A DNA stretch of 46,158 nt, taken from contig CAZHZT010000036.1 of the NCBI GenBank assembly GCA_964537285.1, positions 1 through 46,158 of the forward strand, given 5' to 3'. Both the position numbers and the translations under genes were made by a program. Shown in pieces: positions 39,101 through 43,510 of the stretch. Within the stretch, counting starts at the first letter, position 1; the number at the start of each line of letters is the position of its first letter. The notes below the pieces were generated by a model that searched no databases, had not been told where the DNA came from, and saw only the letters and a program-made list of their open reading frames with translations. This stretch comes from CAZHZT01 sp964537285 (GTDB lineage: Bacteria; Bacteroidota; Bacteroidia; Chitinophagales; Saprospiraceae).

Positions 39101-39752
39101 AACGGCGGAAGGTGTTTTCACCTATTCGTATTCTGTAATCTTTGATGGCTGTCAGTCAGAGGCCGTAACTACCGAAATAGAAGTGCTTGGGTTGCCTTCT
39201 ATTAATAACGATTTCTACGCTATCGAAGTGAATATGGAATTAAATAGCTTCAATGTTATTTTGAATGATTCCTTTAATAAGAATGCGAATTACGAATTAG
39301 AGGTCACTACTGATGTTTCGAATGGAAACTTGATTGATGCCGGAGATGGAATATTTACCTATATCCCTCGTTCGGGATTTGTCGGAGTTGATCAGTTCGT
39401 TTACCGCATTTGCTACGAAGATTGTGATTTCTGCGACTTTGCCGTTGTATCTATTGATGTATCGTTCCCGGGCGATGAATGCGTTATTCCAACGATCATT
39501 ACACCTAATGGTGATGATGTTAATGATCTGCTTCGGATAACTTGCCTGGAAGAAGCTGGAGCCTTCCCTAATAATGAGTTGATCATTTTCAATCAATGGG
39601 GAGATGAAGTCTTTTTTGCTGCTCCTTACGAGAATACCTGGGATGGTACACGCGATGGAAATGATCTGCCGGATGGGGTGTATTACTACATCTTTAAAAA
39701 CGGTGAAGAGGGGGCCGCTGCACAAAAAGGATACATTACGATATTTAGATAA
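24192..39752 (+). CDS. Giant HYR-repeat protein with T9SS type B (gliding-motility-type) sorting domain, SprB-like
   Basis: Predicted exported protein of ~5186 aa. The ATG at 24192 is chosen over one at 24096 because it starts a clean signal peptide (MHKIFTVL to FINAQ). In order: cohesin-like domain (~21-170), two HYR modules, a second cohesin-like domain (~347-483), one more HYR-like module, twenty tandem ~81-aa modules (25884-30761; consensus VCQDITVQLD ... DGGSTDNCG ... FDCSNIG ... GNTATC ... TVEDN), twenty-eight ~91-aa HYR modules (30762-38420; ITCP ... DTCGA ... DNCG ... GN-x-x-SCSF), Ig-like domains (~4746-4996), and a cadherin-like/Big_9-type domain (~5000-5091). The class B tail begins IITPNGDDVNDLLRI, carries FNQWGDEVFF and NTWDGT, and ends GYITIFR. 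Such tails are typical of SprB-like adhesins. The PorP/SprF gene next door is the likely export partner (inference). Confidence 0.94.
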   Translation: MHKIFTVLSLVLLSASFINAQTFTLNIDEVEICDGESTVTVPILFEDNVLDLSSIQLVIFWDNNGLSYNSVSSDIIDPLQIGSSTSGDTLLVAWAAPPGTFISLVDGDTLFFVTFNVIGGPGTYPVQFYNSTNVSNPNPFIPELVASLGDGTQVSGSITMLDGEVSIADNAPILQNCPADVTLNVDPGLCTAVHSWTEPTVFDCDGDENPPTVAGGTNGGAFSLGTTTVTYTVTDMAGNSNTCSFDVTVEDNIDPTISCPADTSIILPTGTGMVAVDLSSPVTDDNCGVANITYSLSGVTSGSGTFDGSPINFNSPGATMVTFTVTDGSGNSAVCTSEVDITETDSPPITLQLGSATLNCGDTSAQIPIIVENDVTLFSADLVIYWGSGLSFVSAQPGIDGTVITNLTSDTLIMVWNSGGLGTSFNAGDTLINITFDASNAPQGNIPVFFYETFSGANFEVTDQNFLPLVVVALDGSIDFAADEPPLITCPPDISVDCTSSTDTTVTGSATATDACSASVSISFSDTEMQDCGNTKTINRLFIATDDGGLMDSCTQIIVTTDTTPPTAVCQNITIQLDANGEASITPAEIDNGSSDDCGSVNLISVSQDTFNCSDVGNNSVVLTVEDDCGNQSTCEATVTVEDITPPTAVCQDLTVYLDTAGMVDIITDSLNGGSTDNCTNVSAMSASQTSFDCSNVGPNTVTLTIEDDSGNTASCDATVTVLDTVPPTAVCQDITIQLDASGNVSVAPIDVDGGSTDNCGSINLDGVDPSAFDCSNIGDNTVNLSVSDNNGNSASCSATVTVQDILPPTMVCQDITIQLDENGAASITPQDVDGGSTDNCDSLALTMVDPNTFDCSNIGANTVTLTGADESGNTNTCSAQVTVQDTVPPVAVCQDITLQLGAGGSLLLAPSQVDGGSTDNCGDVNLDNVSQTIFNCDNIGDNTAILNISDNNGNTASCEAIVTIQDSLPPTPVCQDVTLYLDENGDGAIIPEDIDGGSTDNCSDVTLVNVEPSTFDCSTLGDNTVTLTIEDAQGNSASCSSTVTVLDTISPDMVCIPTLTVQVGPLNNVTILPSDLDGGSTDNCGSVTLVSAEPSTFNCDNIGPNVVVLLGQDASGNTGECVAIVNVQDTTPPTPVCQDITVELDSMGNVSIMPIDVEGGSFDNCDTITPLSVSPSDFTCDDIGTVQVVYTVSDESGNTANCVANVTVEDAMAPTAICSSDTVYLDENGLGSVEASDLDGGSFDNCVDFTLSASPSSFTCDSIGPNTVILQVEDGSNNVATCEATVTVLDTIAPVLSDCQNSTVELDINGIGTINEDVILVGGSFTDNCETDTIVFTPTTLTCDDIGPNAVTVVASDKSGNTSSCSATVTAVDNLGPTAVCQDITVELSSAGTASITPTDIDGGSFDNCVNVTPLTVEPNTFDCSNVGANAVILTVQDASGNTGSCASTVTVLDVEVPEAVCVDLTVSLDENGNATVTPEEVDGGSTDNCGTPILVDVTPGVFNCGNIGQNQIILTVEDSSENVNTCIANVTVEDNAPPLALCQDITVELDIAGLVNITTMDVDSGSVDNCSAVTFVSVTPNLLDCSFVGDNIVELVVEDAQGNQSTCESAVTVEDNILPVPVCLNTTIALDSAGSATLLPEQVDGGSFDNCGTPTPVNVVPGVFTCEEIGDNQVALTVEDASGNTGICVATITVIDTIAPTAVCQDITVQLDTMGMAMITPSDVDGGSTDNCGTPTPESVTPNTFNCDNIGDNLAVFTVTDGSGNSATCQVTVTVEETVAPIAICQDITVSLDSSGNLTISPEDVDGGSTSNCGMPTPIEVTPNSFDCDNIGDNIVVLTVENAGGNTATCEATVTVEDNTAPTAVCQDITVQLDMGGMASIVAADVDGGSTDNCGTVNLLSISVDSFTCEEIGPNDVILTVEDANGNTDTCTAIVTVEDNIPPTAACVDITLQLDSMGMVDFDASDIDGGSTDNCDSSDLMLTASPGFFDCDSIGVSIVTLTVEDASGNAETCLSVVTVEDTIPPVAVCNDVTIALDSAGQLIVGSDSFEAIDGGSTDNCGADNLSFEVNPTTFDCSDIGPNTATFTVEDASGNQSTCSFTLTVVDDTPPVVNCVDATVQLNMFGVANVSPFNIDGGTSDNCALQVVMVNPNSFDCSNIGDNPVALIATDASGNVDSCTAVVTVEDNIPPSVECPDNKIITSSTPIAIDDISPIVTDNCGDLNIDVDTTYNLTMATTGSGTGDAGGTVFNPGTTNVTYIITDQQGNVDSCTFVVIVNAVDPPQITCPEDTTAFLSGLNCTIPIDGIDVTIENNADIVDTIYYEIVSGGAVIGSGSPSASGEEFLIGMTEVTYFVVDTFGNVASCSFNVTVLDTVPPQITCPTPMNPYDAEQGLCSAVVPDLQAIILECEQDSVQYELSGATEGSGLGFVSDFAFNVGSTTVTYTVVDASGNTNSCAFDIVVDDKQAPMLSCPSDVTISTDPDTCGALIEEFMATAIDNCDTSIFITYNITGVTTAQDTGAINNLFFNPGLSIINISAQDTEGNAAACSVQFTVEDQVAPLVECPADVFVVIDAGEDTEIINDIGPLSAFDNCGIVDTAFTLEQDNSVILSGNGDASGSEFPLGQTTVTYTVTDEAGNTGTCQFIVQVASGNSLGIECPNDTVIALTNLPCETTVDNIALSITADPVLVDTAYLTLTGALENNFTGTDASGLLFPLGVTTISYFVEDTLGVISTCSFDVTIIDSIPPVLTCIDTMVMATTDDDMCVATITDLTPMVEDCGAFALIYTLEGATTGSGAGNTNEWMLNTGLTTVTFTATDQNGLSSSCSIDVEVIDEQGPSISCIGDTTLANDDGICGAALNTFAIVDTSDNCGIVSVLYEFTGATEGTVNGDTSGIVFNVGMTDVVVTVADEDGNEASCNFTVTVEDVKAPTFNCPNDIVVNALPGDTFAVVLIDPEVMDNCEVATSDYTLSGATTGSGSALILDTIFNLDTTFVTFMATDGSGNTATCQFNVIVLPAPDFNITCPADTIVGSEMDTCGAVVGGLDVMVELDPALIDTISYTLSGANIGGGAGSASGTFFKLGTTSVTYFVTDIFGSSATCTFEVIVEDNIAPTFECPGDTVITTLAGELTASFFFTAMANDNCGIDDVSYTLSGATTGSGLDTIDALFNLDTTLVSFLAVDGSGNEVNCEFNVIVVPNPDFTITCPLDTTLNSDTTACGTTVGGLDVQIDLDSMLIDSVIYTLSGATVDTGVGSASDLFYNVGVTTVTYIVSSTLGSSDTCSFTVTVEDNIAPTVMCPSDTTITAMTGEVTASLVLEAMLDDNCGIVDTTYSLDGATTGSGSGFVDTLFNLDTTLVTYVVTDAAGNSDTCTFEVIVLPNPDFNITCPADTTVSTDLDVCGAVVGNLDVDVDLDSSLIDSVVYILSGATTDTALGTASNVFFEVGMTTVTYFVTDIFGAEKSCSFTVTVEDNQAPTLTCPNDTTVTALPGEITASLSFTPEVSDNCEIADTFYTLSGATVGAGSGIVDTTFNLDTTLVTYMVADGSGNVQSCSFEVVVLPSPVLEISCPADTLLSNDPGSCGAIVGGLDVQIDLDSSLIDSVYYILSGATVDTALGNASNVFFNVGETTVTYIVTSTFGSSAECSFTVTVEDDELPVIICPDDIIVGVKPDTCGAFVVWDLPTVLDNCPGVSTTSTNIPGDFFPLGNTVVTYTVVDSAGNSLDCSFNITVQDDIPPVITCPDDTLIFASDTLCAQTLDNLSPVFSENCTVDSVTYTLLGATTGFGVDDASGTLFQSGLTTITYQITDVSGNVGVCEFEVNIEDTIPPVILCPEDVIVTIPVGEDSTVVNDIGLAVAFDNCGLNNITYLLTGATTANGQGDASGSVFDLGVTTVSYGVTDNAGNLTNCSFTVTVVNPIDLMLECPNDTLVDAVTDTCGAFVNGLEFVVLNDPGNLIDTTFDLSLPTNTSGSGFANGSFFDLGTTIVTYTVEDAFGNVGSCNFEVTVQDKEPPVIVCSPDTIVLSLPDTCGAFVDFALATATDNCGINVLSCTSDPGDFFELGTTNITCTVTDNSGNISICSFDVTVVDSVPPMVVCPADITIGNDPDMCGGTLSGASAQIEDNCELSSIVYNLEGATTGTGDGEVNGVFFNFGTTTVSYTVTDASGNVDSCSFMVTVADTSAPTIICPPDTVINAQLGTPIPGVFFFPEVTDNCSIVDTTYTLSGVTTGSGTGAVDTVFELGVTQVTFTVTDGSGNAASCMFDVEVTYNIAPKVECPDNIFTGVDSSSCFATVNGLFVELPGLDSTFIDSVYYLLSGATTGMGEGVGNGLEFNIGETEVTYFVQDIFGNIGECDFDITVEDEELPTVTCPESLIIDNDPGMCSAVIDSLFPISTADNCVLDSVYYTLTGDTQGSGDLIIGQVFNVGTTEITYIAVDSSGNVGSCSLTVTVEDVENPIVSCPNDTIAFTTQNSCEVEVCNLEATISDNCAISSILYTLEGATSESGVNEVDCLTFNEGVTTVNYFAFDFNNNSAECSFTVEVIDTIAPQLDCPSSIDANTISGLCYDENSLVDPEPFDACGVELLTYVLKDTFGMLIDTGIYDPAQEFQFDIGITNVVYYATDGSGNLGTCTIDYFVFDDEAPTITCPEDTVVVTAPGSCNAAVDGLAPEFFENCEIDTIYYYLEKDGVVIDSGGLDASGTVFELGTTTVTYIIKDVAGVEDPDSIGVVGLSDTCSFDVTITQGDIDLSVEPGVSICEAIDIQLMSNASVAGIDSVQWNGPDGFMSTELMPVIDSVTVFAAGTYNLTVFYEGGCSASDSIDVSIFDQPSLRAVAEDLPCTDGNQDAVLEAFDDDNTSITVWTWFNENGEEVNDQRVYTIPNAAAANSGTYTVVGLNGNGCLDTAVVSILITDQPPQPSLVNDCSNMLCLDESCLLIGQEFTPEPDQYVWTASPVAGSGLDTTSNSNITSVRPTAEGVFTYSYSVIFDGCQSEAVTTEIEVLGLPSINNDFYAIEVNMELNSFNVILNDSFNKNANYELEVTTDVSNGNLIDAGDGIFTYIPRSGFVGVDQFVYRICYEDCDFCDFAVVSIDVSFPGDECVIPTIITPNGDDVNDLLRITCLEEAGAFPNNELIIFNQWGDEVFFAAPYENTWDGTRDGNDLPDGVYYYIFKNGEEGAAAQKGYITIFR
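25884..30761 (+). repeat. Array of 20 four-cysteine ~81-aa modules
   Basis: Twenty head-to-tail modules average 244 nt. Nearly all hold four cysteines in fixed places: after the PP-x-x-V start, in DNC, in FDC/FTC/FNC, and in the GN-x-x-x-C strand. Divergence between neighbours is high at the DNA level while the Cys and DGGSTDNC positions are kept, pointing to old duplication under selection. Confidence 0.9.
30762..38420 (+). repeat. Array of 28 HYR modules
   Basis: Twenty-eight modules average 273 nt (91 aa). Most follow the HYR family pattern: a CP-x-D start, CGA in the second strand, DNCG, a YTLSGATTGSG-like insert, a G-x-TTVTYTVTD strand and a SCSF-x-VTV end. Modules 9-16 alternate between two subtypes (see the super-repeat at 32979-35153). 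Confidence 0.9.
32979..35153 (+). repeat. Two-module super-repeat within the HYR array
   Basis: HYR modules 9-16 alternate between an APT-x-x-CP subtype with FNLDTT and VLP-x-P, and a DFNITCP-like subtype with LDVQIDLDSSLIDS. This makes four pairs starting at 32979, 33525, 34068 and 34611, of 546, 543, 543 and 543 nt. Confidence 0.88.
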
Positions 39753-39822
39753 AGGAGAAAAAGTTTAGAGCAAAGAAGTTTGCTTATTTGAAGAGAAAAA
39801 TTTGATTGATTTTCATTCCTTC

Positions 39823-39878
39823 GAGTTTGTTCAATAAGTGGGGCGCAGTTTGATGAGCACTGCTTTTTGAACAAACTC
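39823..39878. terminator. Nested hairpin downstream of the second giant gene
   Basis: Perfect 12-bp arms GAGTTTGTTCAA/TTGAACAAACTC enclose an inner GCAGT/ACTGC stem, 70 bp after the stop codon. No T run follows on the plus strand, so it could be an RNA-processing or pausing hairpin rather than a classical terminator. Confidence 0.5.
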
Positions 39879-39899
39879 AAAAGGACTACTTTAATATTT

Positions 39900-40019
39900 A
39901 ACCCAAGTTGCGATAATGAGGGTGAATAAAGAGGAATTTGTGAAAAACGGAGCCGGTAGGCAAGGTTTTGAAACAAATGACTGACGATTCAGCCTCATTC
40001 TAATGAAGCGCAACTTGCA
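39900..40019. repeat. Dispersed repeat copy 1 (MITE-like)
   Basis: About 100 nt beginning AACCCAAGTTGCG match 45131-45230 at roughly three quarters of positions. The right side carries an inverted CGCAACTTG (40011-40019), giving terminal-inverted-repeat character. A 22-codon frame (39916-39984) containing KEEFVKN is shared with the other copy. Confidence 0.65.
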
Positions 40020-40026
40020 TTATCTA

Positions 40027-41010
40027 ATGAATATGAAAAAAATATTATACGCCTTTATTTTAATTATGTCGTCTACTACGATATTGTTTGGGCAGCAGGA
40101 GCATCAATTCACCCAGTTTATGCACACTAAATTGGCAATCAACCCTGCCTATGCCGGTGCAGAGGGGGTACCTTCCCTGGTTGGTTTGTACAGAAATCAG
40201 TGGATGGGGTTTGAAGGGCGGCCGCAGACTAAGCTTATTAGTTTTCACAGTAACTTGCTTCCCAATAAAGTGGGATTCGGACTGACTATCGCCAATTACG
40301 AGATTGGGTTGTTCGACACCTGGTCCGGAACCATGGCTTATTCCTATCGAATTGAATTCAACGAAAAAACAGACCTGCGTTTAGGTCTTCACGCCTCTAT
40401 TAAATATTTAGGCATTGATTTTGATAATAATGATATAGTCACCATTGATCCGACGGACGAGTCGATCCTGGAAAATACTCAACTTAACGAGTACAACGCT
40501 AACTTTGGGTTCGGAGGGTATTTTCAATTTGATAATATGTATCTGGGGCTTTCTGTTCCTAACATCTTTAGAAATGAAATTGGTATCACGGATATCTCCG
40601 GAGCGGTTGGAGCACCTTTAAAAGTAGCACGCGAAATAGAGCACTTCTACTTAATGGCCGGTGCAAAATTACCGATTGGTACGAAAGTTGCCTTGCAACC
40701 AAATGTTCAGGGAAAATTGGTTCAAAATGCGCCCTTTGACCTGGATGTGAATGTAACTGCAATTTTCAACGATCAAGTAGGCACAGGGCTTTCTTATCGC
40801 TTAGGGGGGCAGCAGGCAAATGATACGAGCCTTGGAGAATCTATTGATTTCTTGCTTTACTTCAAGCTTAATAACCTTGGAATAGGAGCAGCTTATGATT
40901 TTACTTTAACGGATATTGCTGATTTCAGCAGCGGATCTCTGGAATTTGTTTTGAAATATGAATTTAGAAAAGAACAACAAGGTATGTCTAACCCGCGCTT
41001 CTTTTTCTAA
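40027..41010 (+). CDS. PorP/SprF family type IX secretion system outer-membrane protein
   Basis: Outer-membrane beta-barrel protein of ~327 aa. The start is put at 40027 (MNMKKIL) rather than 40003, because the signal peptide (ends ILFGQQ) begins there and the upstream eight codons fall inside a dispersed repeat. The N-terminal mature sequence HQFTQFMHTKLAINPAYAGAEG, followed by LYRNQWMGFEGRPQT, is the family hallmark. The rest alternates short beta strands with Gly/aromatic pairs and ends in KYEFR, suiting a barrel. Members of this family, such as SprF, are needed for export or attachment of class B T9SS substrates such as SprB. Its place just after a giant class B gene suggests it serves that protein (inference). 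Confidence 0.92.
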   Translation: MNMKKILYAFILIMSSTTILFGQQEHQFTQFMHTKLAINPAYAGAEGVPSLVGLYRNQWMGFEGRPQTKLISFHSNLLPNKVGFGLTIANYEIGLFDTWSGTMAYSYRIEFNEKTDLRLGLHASIKYLGIDFDNNDIVTIDPTDESILENTQLNEYNANFGFGGYFQFDNMYLGLSVPNIFRNEIGITDISGAVGAPLKVAREIEHFYLMAGAKLPIGTKVALQPNVQGKLVQNAPFDLDVNVTAIFNDQVGTGLSYRLGGQQANDTSLGESIDFLLYFKLNNLGIGAAYDFTLTDIADFSSGSLEFVLKYEFRKEQQGMSNPRFFF

Positions 41011-41039
41011 AGGTTTAGAGAAAATGTTTAGTGAAGTCT

Positions 41040-41170
41040 AGGCTTTTTAGTTCTTTGATATAAATTGTGGAAAATGGAATTTCAAAATGATAAGCCTTTC
41101 AGCCACAAGGGCATTCAAGGGTTATCATTTTGAAATTCCACACAGTTTGTCAAAGAACGAGGCTTTTTAG
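41040..41170. repeat. MITE-like element with flanking 11-bp direct repeats
   Basis: A ~109-bp segment (41051-41159) starts TTCTTTGA and ends TCAAAGAACG, with a perfect internal 18-bp arm pair (41076-41093 and 41122-41139). It is flanked on both sides by AGGCTTTTTAG (41040-41050, 41160-41170). The pattern resembles a small non-autonomous element with target duplication. It lies between the PorP/SprF and OmpA-like genes. One arm recurs at 5071-5102. Confidence 0.6.
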
Positions 41171-41281
41171 ACCGTATGAAGTATCAACGTTCTAAACCCC
41201 CTAGACTGCTACATTGTGACTTTCAGTCAAAAATAACGTATTAAAGAAAAGAGTAATTTTAGAAGCCCGCAATTAATTCCT

Positions 41282-43435
41282 ATGAATATGAAACTATTAA
41301 ATACATTTTGCGCTTTTTTCGCTTTCTTCCTTCTGGCATCCAGTCTTTTCGCACAAGAAAGCGAAGCGGATTTCTCCAATATTGAGGCCATAATTAAAAA
41401 TGAAACCTCAATTAATTCCGAAGCCTTAGAATACAGCCCGGCTTTTTATGAAAACGGAATCGTTTTTATTTCTTCTCAGGTAGCCGGATCTAAGTTTAAA
41501 ATCAAAGACTCCCAGACAGGGCAGAATATTCATTCTATATTCAACGCACGCCGAAATGATGAAGAGGCTATATTGAATACGCCAGAGCCTTTTGCTGAAG
41601 ATCTGCTCTCCAGTGTACATGAAGGCCCGCTAACTTTTGATCGCACTAACAAACAAATATTCTTTACACGGGTAAATCTAAAAAATGGTCGCTTGGTACG
41701 TGCCAAAGACGGTATCGCTAAGTTGAAGATCTATGCCGCTGAAAATATGGGTGGCTCGAATTGGGGAGAGCCTATGGACTTGCCTTTCAATGATCAGGAG
41801 AGCAATGCAGGCCATCCTTCGGTAGCCGTTGAACAAAACCTTTTATACTTTGCTTCTGATCGCCCGGGTGGAAACGGTGGATACGATATTTATGTGGTTG
41901 AACGCATCGATGGCGTTTGGGGAGAGCCTGAAAATCTTGGTCCTCAAATTAATACTCAAGGAAACGAAGCTTTTCCATTTATCCATGCGGATGGTACACT
42001 ATATTTTGCTTCAGACGGACATAAGGGGCAGGGAGGCTTCGATCTTTTCTTTTCTTACCCGGAAGAAGATGGCTGGTCTAATCCGGTAAATTTTGAAATC
42101 CTTAATTCTCCTAAGGATGATATTGGAATGATCATCGACCGCGATAAGAAAAATGGTTATTTTTCTTCGAATCGCCCGGGAGGCTTAGGGGAAGATGATA
42201 TCTACAGCTTCTACATTCGCGGTGATCTGGATGAAGCCACTGACAAGCGAAAAGAAGTTGCTAAAGAAGTGAAGGTCCTGGTAAGAGATCAAATGACTGG
42301 TGAAATGCTTGGTCAGGTGGTGGTTAAGAGCATGCCACTTGATGAGTTTACACTCGCAAAAGCAATTATAACCGATGAAGAAACAGGTAAAGAAGGACTT
42401 GATGAAAACTTATTGCTAAGAGTGCCTTTTGATGAAAGCAGCAAAACCGGCTACACGAATAGCGATGGAGAATATGAAACTTCATTGATTCCGGGTAATT
42501 ATATCATCCGGATAGAATATCCTGGTAAAGTTACCAAACGAACCATTTTTAACCTCTCAGAAGCGGAAGAAAGTGGTGAAATGGTTATTACTATGGAAGA
42601 TAGAAAACCGGAACCTGAAGTTGCTAACGGGGAATCACGTGAAGAAATTGTCGAAGCTCCTGAGTTTGTGCTGAGTAAGTTTGAAGGGCTGCCTTCAAAA
42701 ATCGAAGAAGGAACGGTCTTCCAATTACCTAATATTTACTATAATTTTAATGATGCCTCTATCCGCCAGGATGCACGCCGGGATCTGGACGACCTTGCTC
42801 AATTCCTTTCCCGCTACGAGGATATTGAAATTGAATTATCTTCTCATACCGATTCCAGAGGATCGCGCGAGTACAACAGAGATCTTTCGCAGCGTCGTGC
42901 TCAAAATGCCGTTAACTATCTTGTAGAGAAGAACATTAGCCGCAGCCGCATGACCGCTGTTGGTTACGGGGAATCCGTACTGCGTAACAATTGTTACGAT
43001 GGGGTAAATTGTACAGAAGAAGAACACCAATATAACCGCCGGACGGAAGTGAAAATCACTAAAATGGACGGCAGTATTGATCTGCGTGTTGAAGGTTCTT
43101 CTGCCTCTTATGCAAGCAATGATGATCGCCCTAAACGAGCAACTACAAACCCTTCCGTCGATCGCCCTAAAAATAACTCCGGTAGCGTACCAAACCGTAC
43201 AACTAGCCGCCAATACCAGGTAATTGCCGGTGCTTTTAAAAACTATGACTATGCTCAGGCTCGCCTCGATGATCTCATCAGTAAAGGTTACTCCGGAGCA
43301 GAAATCGAATTTATGGAAAGTCGCAAGCTCTATTCTGTGATCGTTTCCACCTTTGATTCTCGTGGGGATGCCGATAATACGGTGCAGGATCTGAAGAATT
43401 CACATAGCATAAAATCCTTTGTAAAGAGGAAATAG
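41282..43435 (+). CDS. OmpA-family protein with PD40, carboxypeptidase-regulatory-like and SPOR domains (PorE-like)
   Basis: Periplasmic/outer-membrane-associated protein of 717 aa that probably ties the export machinery to peptidoglycan. The signal peptide is 1-24 (ends SSLFAQ). Residues ~45-315 hold WD40-like PD40 propeller repeats (LLYFASDRPGGNGGYDIYV, LYFASDGHKGQGGFDLFF, NGYFSSNRPGGLGEDDIY). Residues ~330-445 are a carboxypeptidase-regulatory-like domain. Residues ~483-595 are an OmpA C-terminal domain with the peptidoglycan-binding pattern SHTDSRGSREYN..LSQRRA and NRRTE. Residues ~640-717 are a SPOR domain (YQVIAGAFKNYDYA to FVKRK), which binds denuded glycan strands. PD40-CRD-OmpA is the layout of PorE-type T9SS proteins; the SPOR tail is an addition and no N-terminal TPR is seen. 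Its last four codons and stop lie in a long palindrome shared with the convergent gene. Confidence 0.92.
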   Translation: MNMKLLNTFCAFFAFFLLASSLFAQESEADFSNIEAIIKNETSINSEALEYSPAFYENGIVFISSQVAGSKFKIKDSQTGQNIHSIFNARRNDEEAILNTPEPFAEDLLSSVHEGPLTFDRTNKQIFFTRVNLKNGRLVRAKDGIAKLKIYAAENMGGSNWGEPMDLPFNDQESNAGHPSVAVEQNLLYFASDRPGGNGGYDIYVVERIDGVWGEPENLGPQINTQGNEAFPFIHADGTLYFASDGHKGQGGFDLFFSYPEEDGWSNPVNFEILNSPKDDIGMIIDRDKKNGYFSSNRPGGLGEDDIYSFYIRGDLDEATDKRKEVAKEVKVLVRDQMTGEMLGQVVVKSMPLDEFTLAKAIITDEETGKEGLDENLLLRVPFDESSKTGYTNSDGEYETSLIPGNYIIRIEYPGKVTKRTIFNLSEAEESGEMVITMEDRKPEPEVANGESREEIVEAPEFVLSKFEGLPSKIEEGTVFQLPNIYYNFNDASIRQDARRDLDDLAQFLSRYEDIEIELSSHTDSRGSREYNRDLSQRRAQNAVNYLVEKNISRSRMTAVGYGESVLRNNCYDGVNCTEEEHQYNRRTEVKITKMDGSIDLRVEGSSASYASNDDRPKRATTNPSVDRPKNNSGSVPNRTTSRQYQVIAGAFKNYDYAQARLDDLISKGYSGAEIEFMESRKLYSVIVSTFDSRGDADNTVQDLKNSHSIKSFVKRK

Positions 43436-43510
43436 AATAAAGTCTAATAAAAAAAAGGCTGTGGAAACCACAGCCTTTTTTTTATTAGACTTTATTCTAT
43501 TTCCTCTTTA
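43422..43510. terminator. Perfect 89-bp palindrome, bidirectional terminator
   Basis: Arms 43422-43464 and 43468-43510 pair perfectly (43 bp) around an AAA loop. The top is GGCTGTGG/CCACAGCC with eight A on one side and eight T on the other, so each strand reads as stem plus T tract. It contains the stop codons of both convergent genes (43433-43435 and 43508-43510). Confidence 0.93.
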
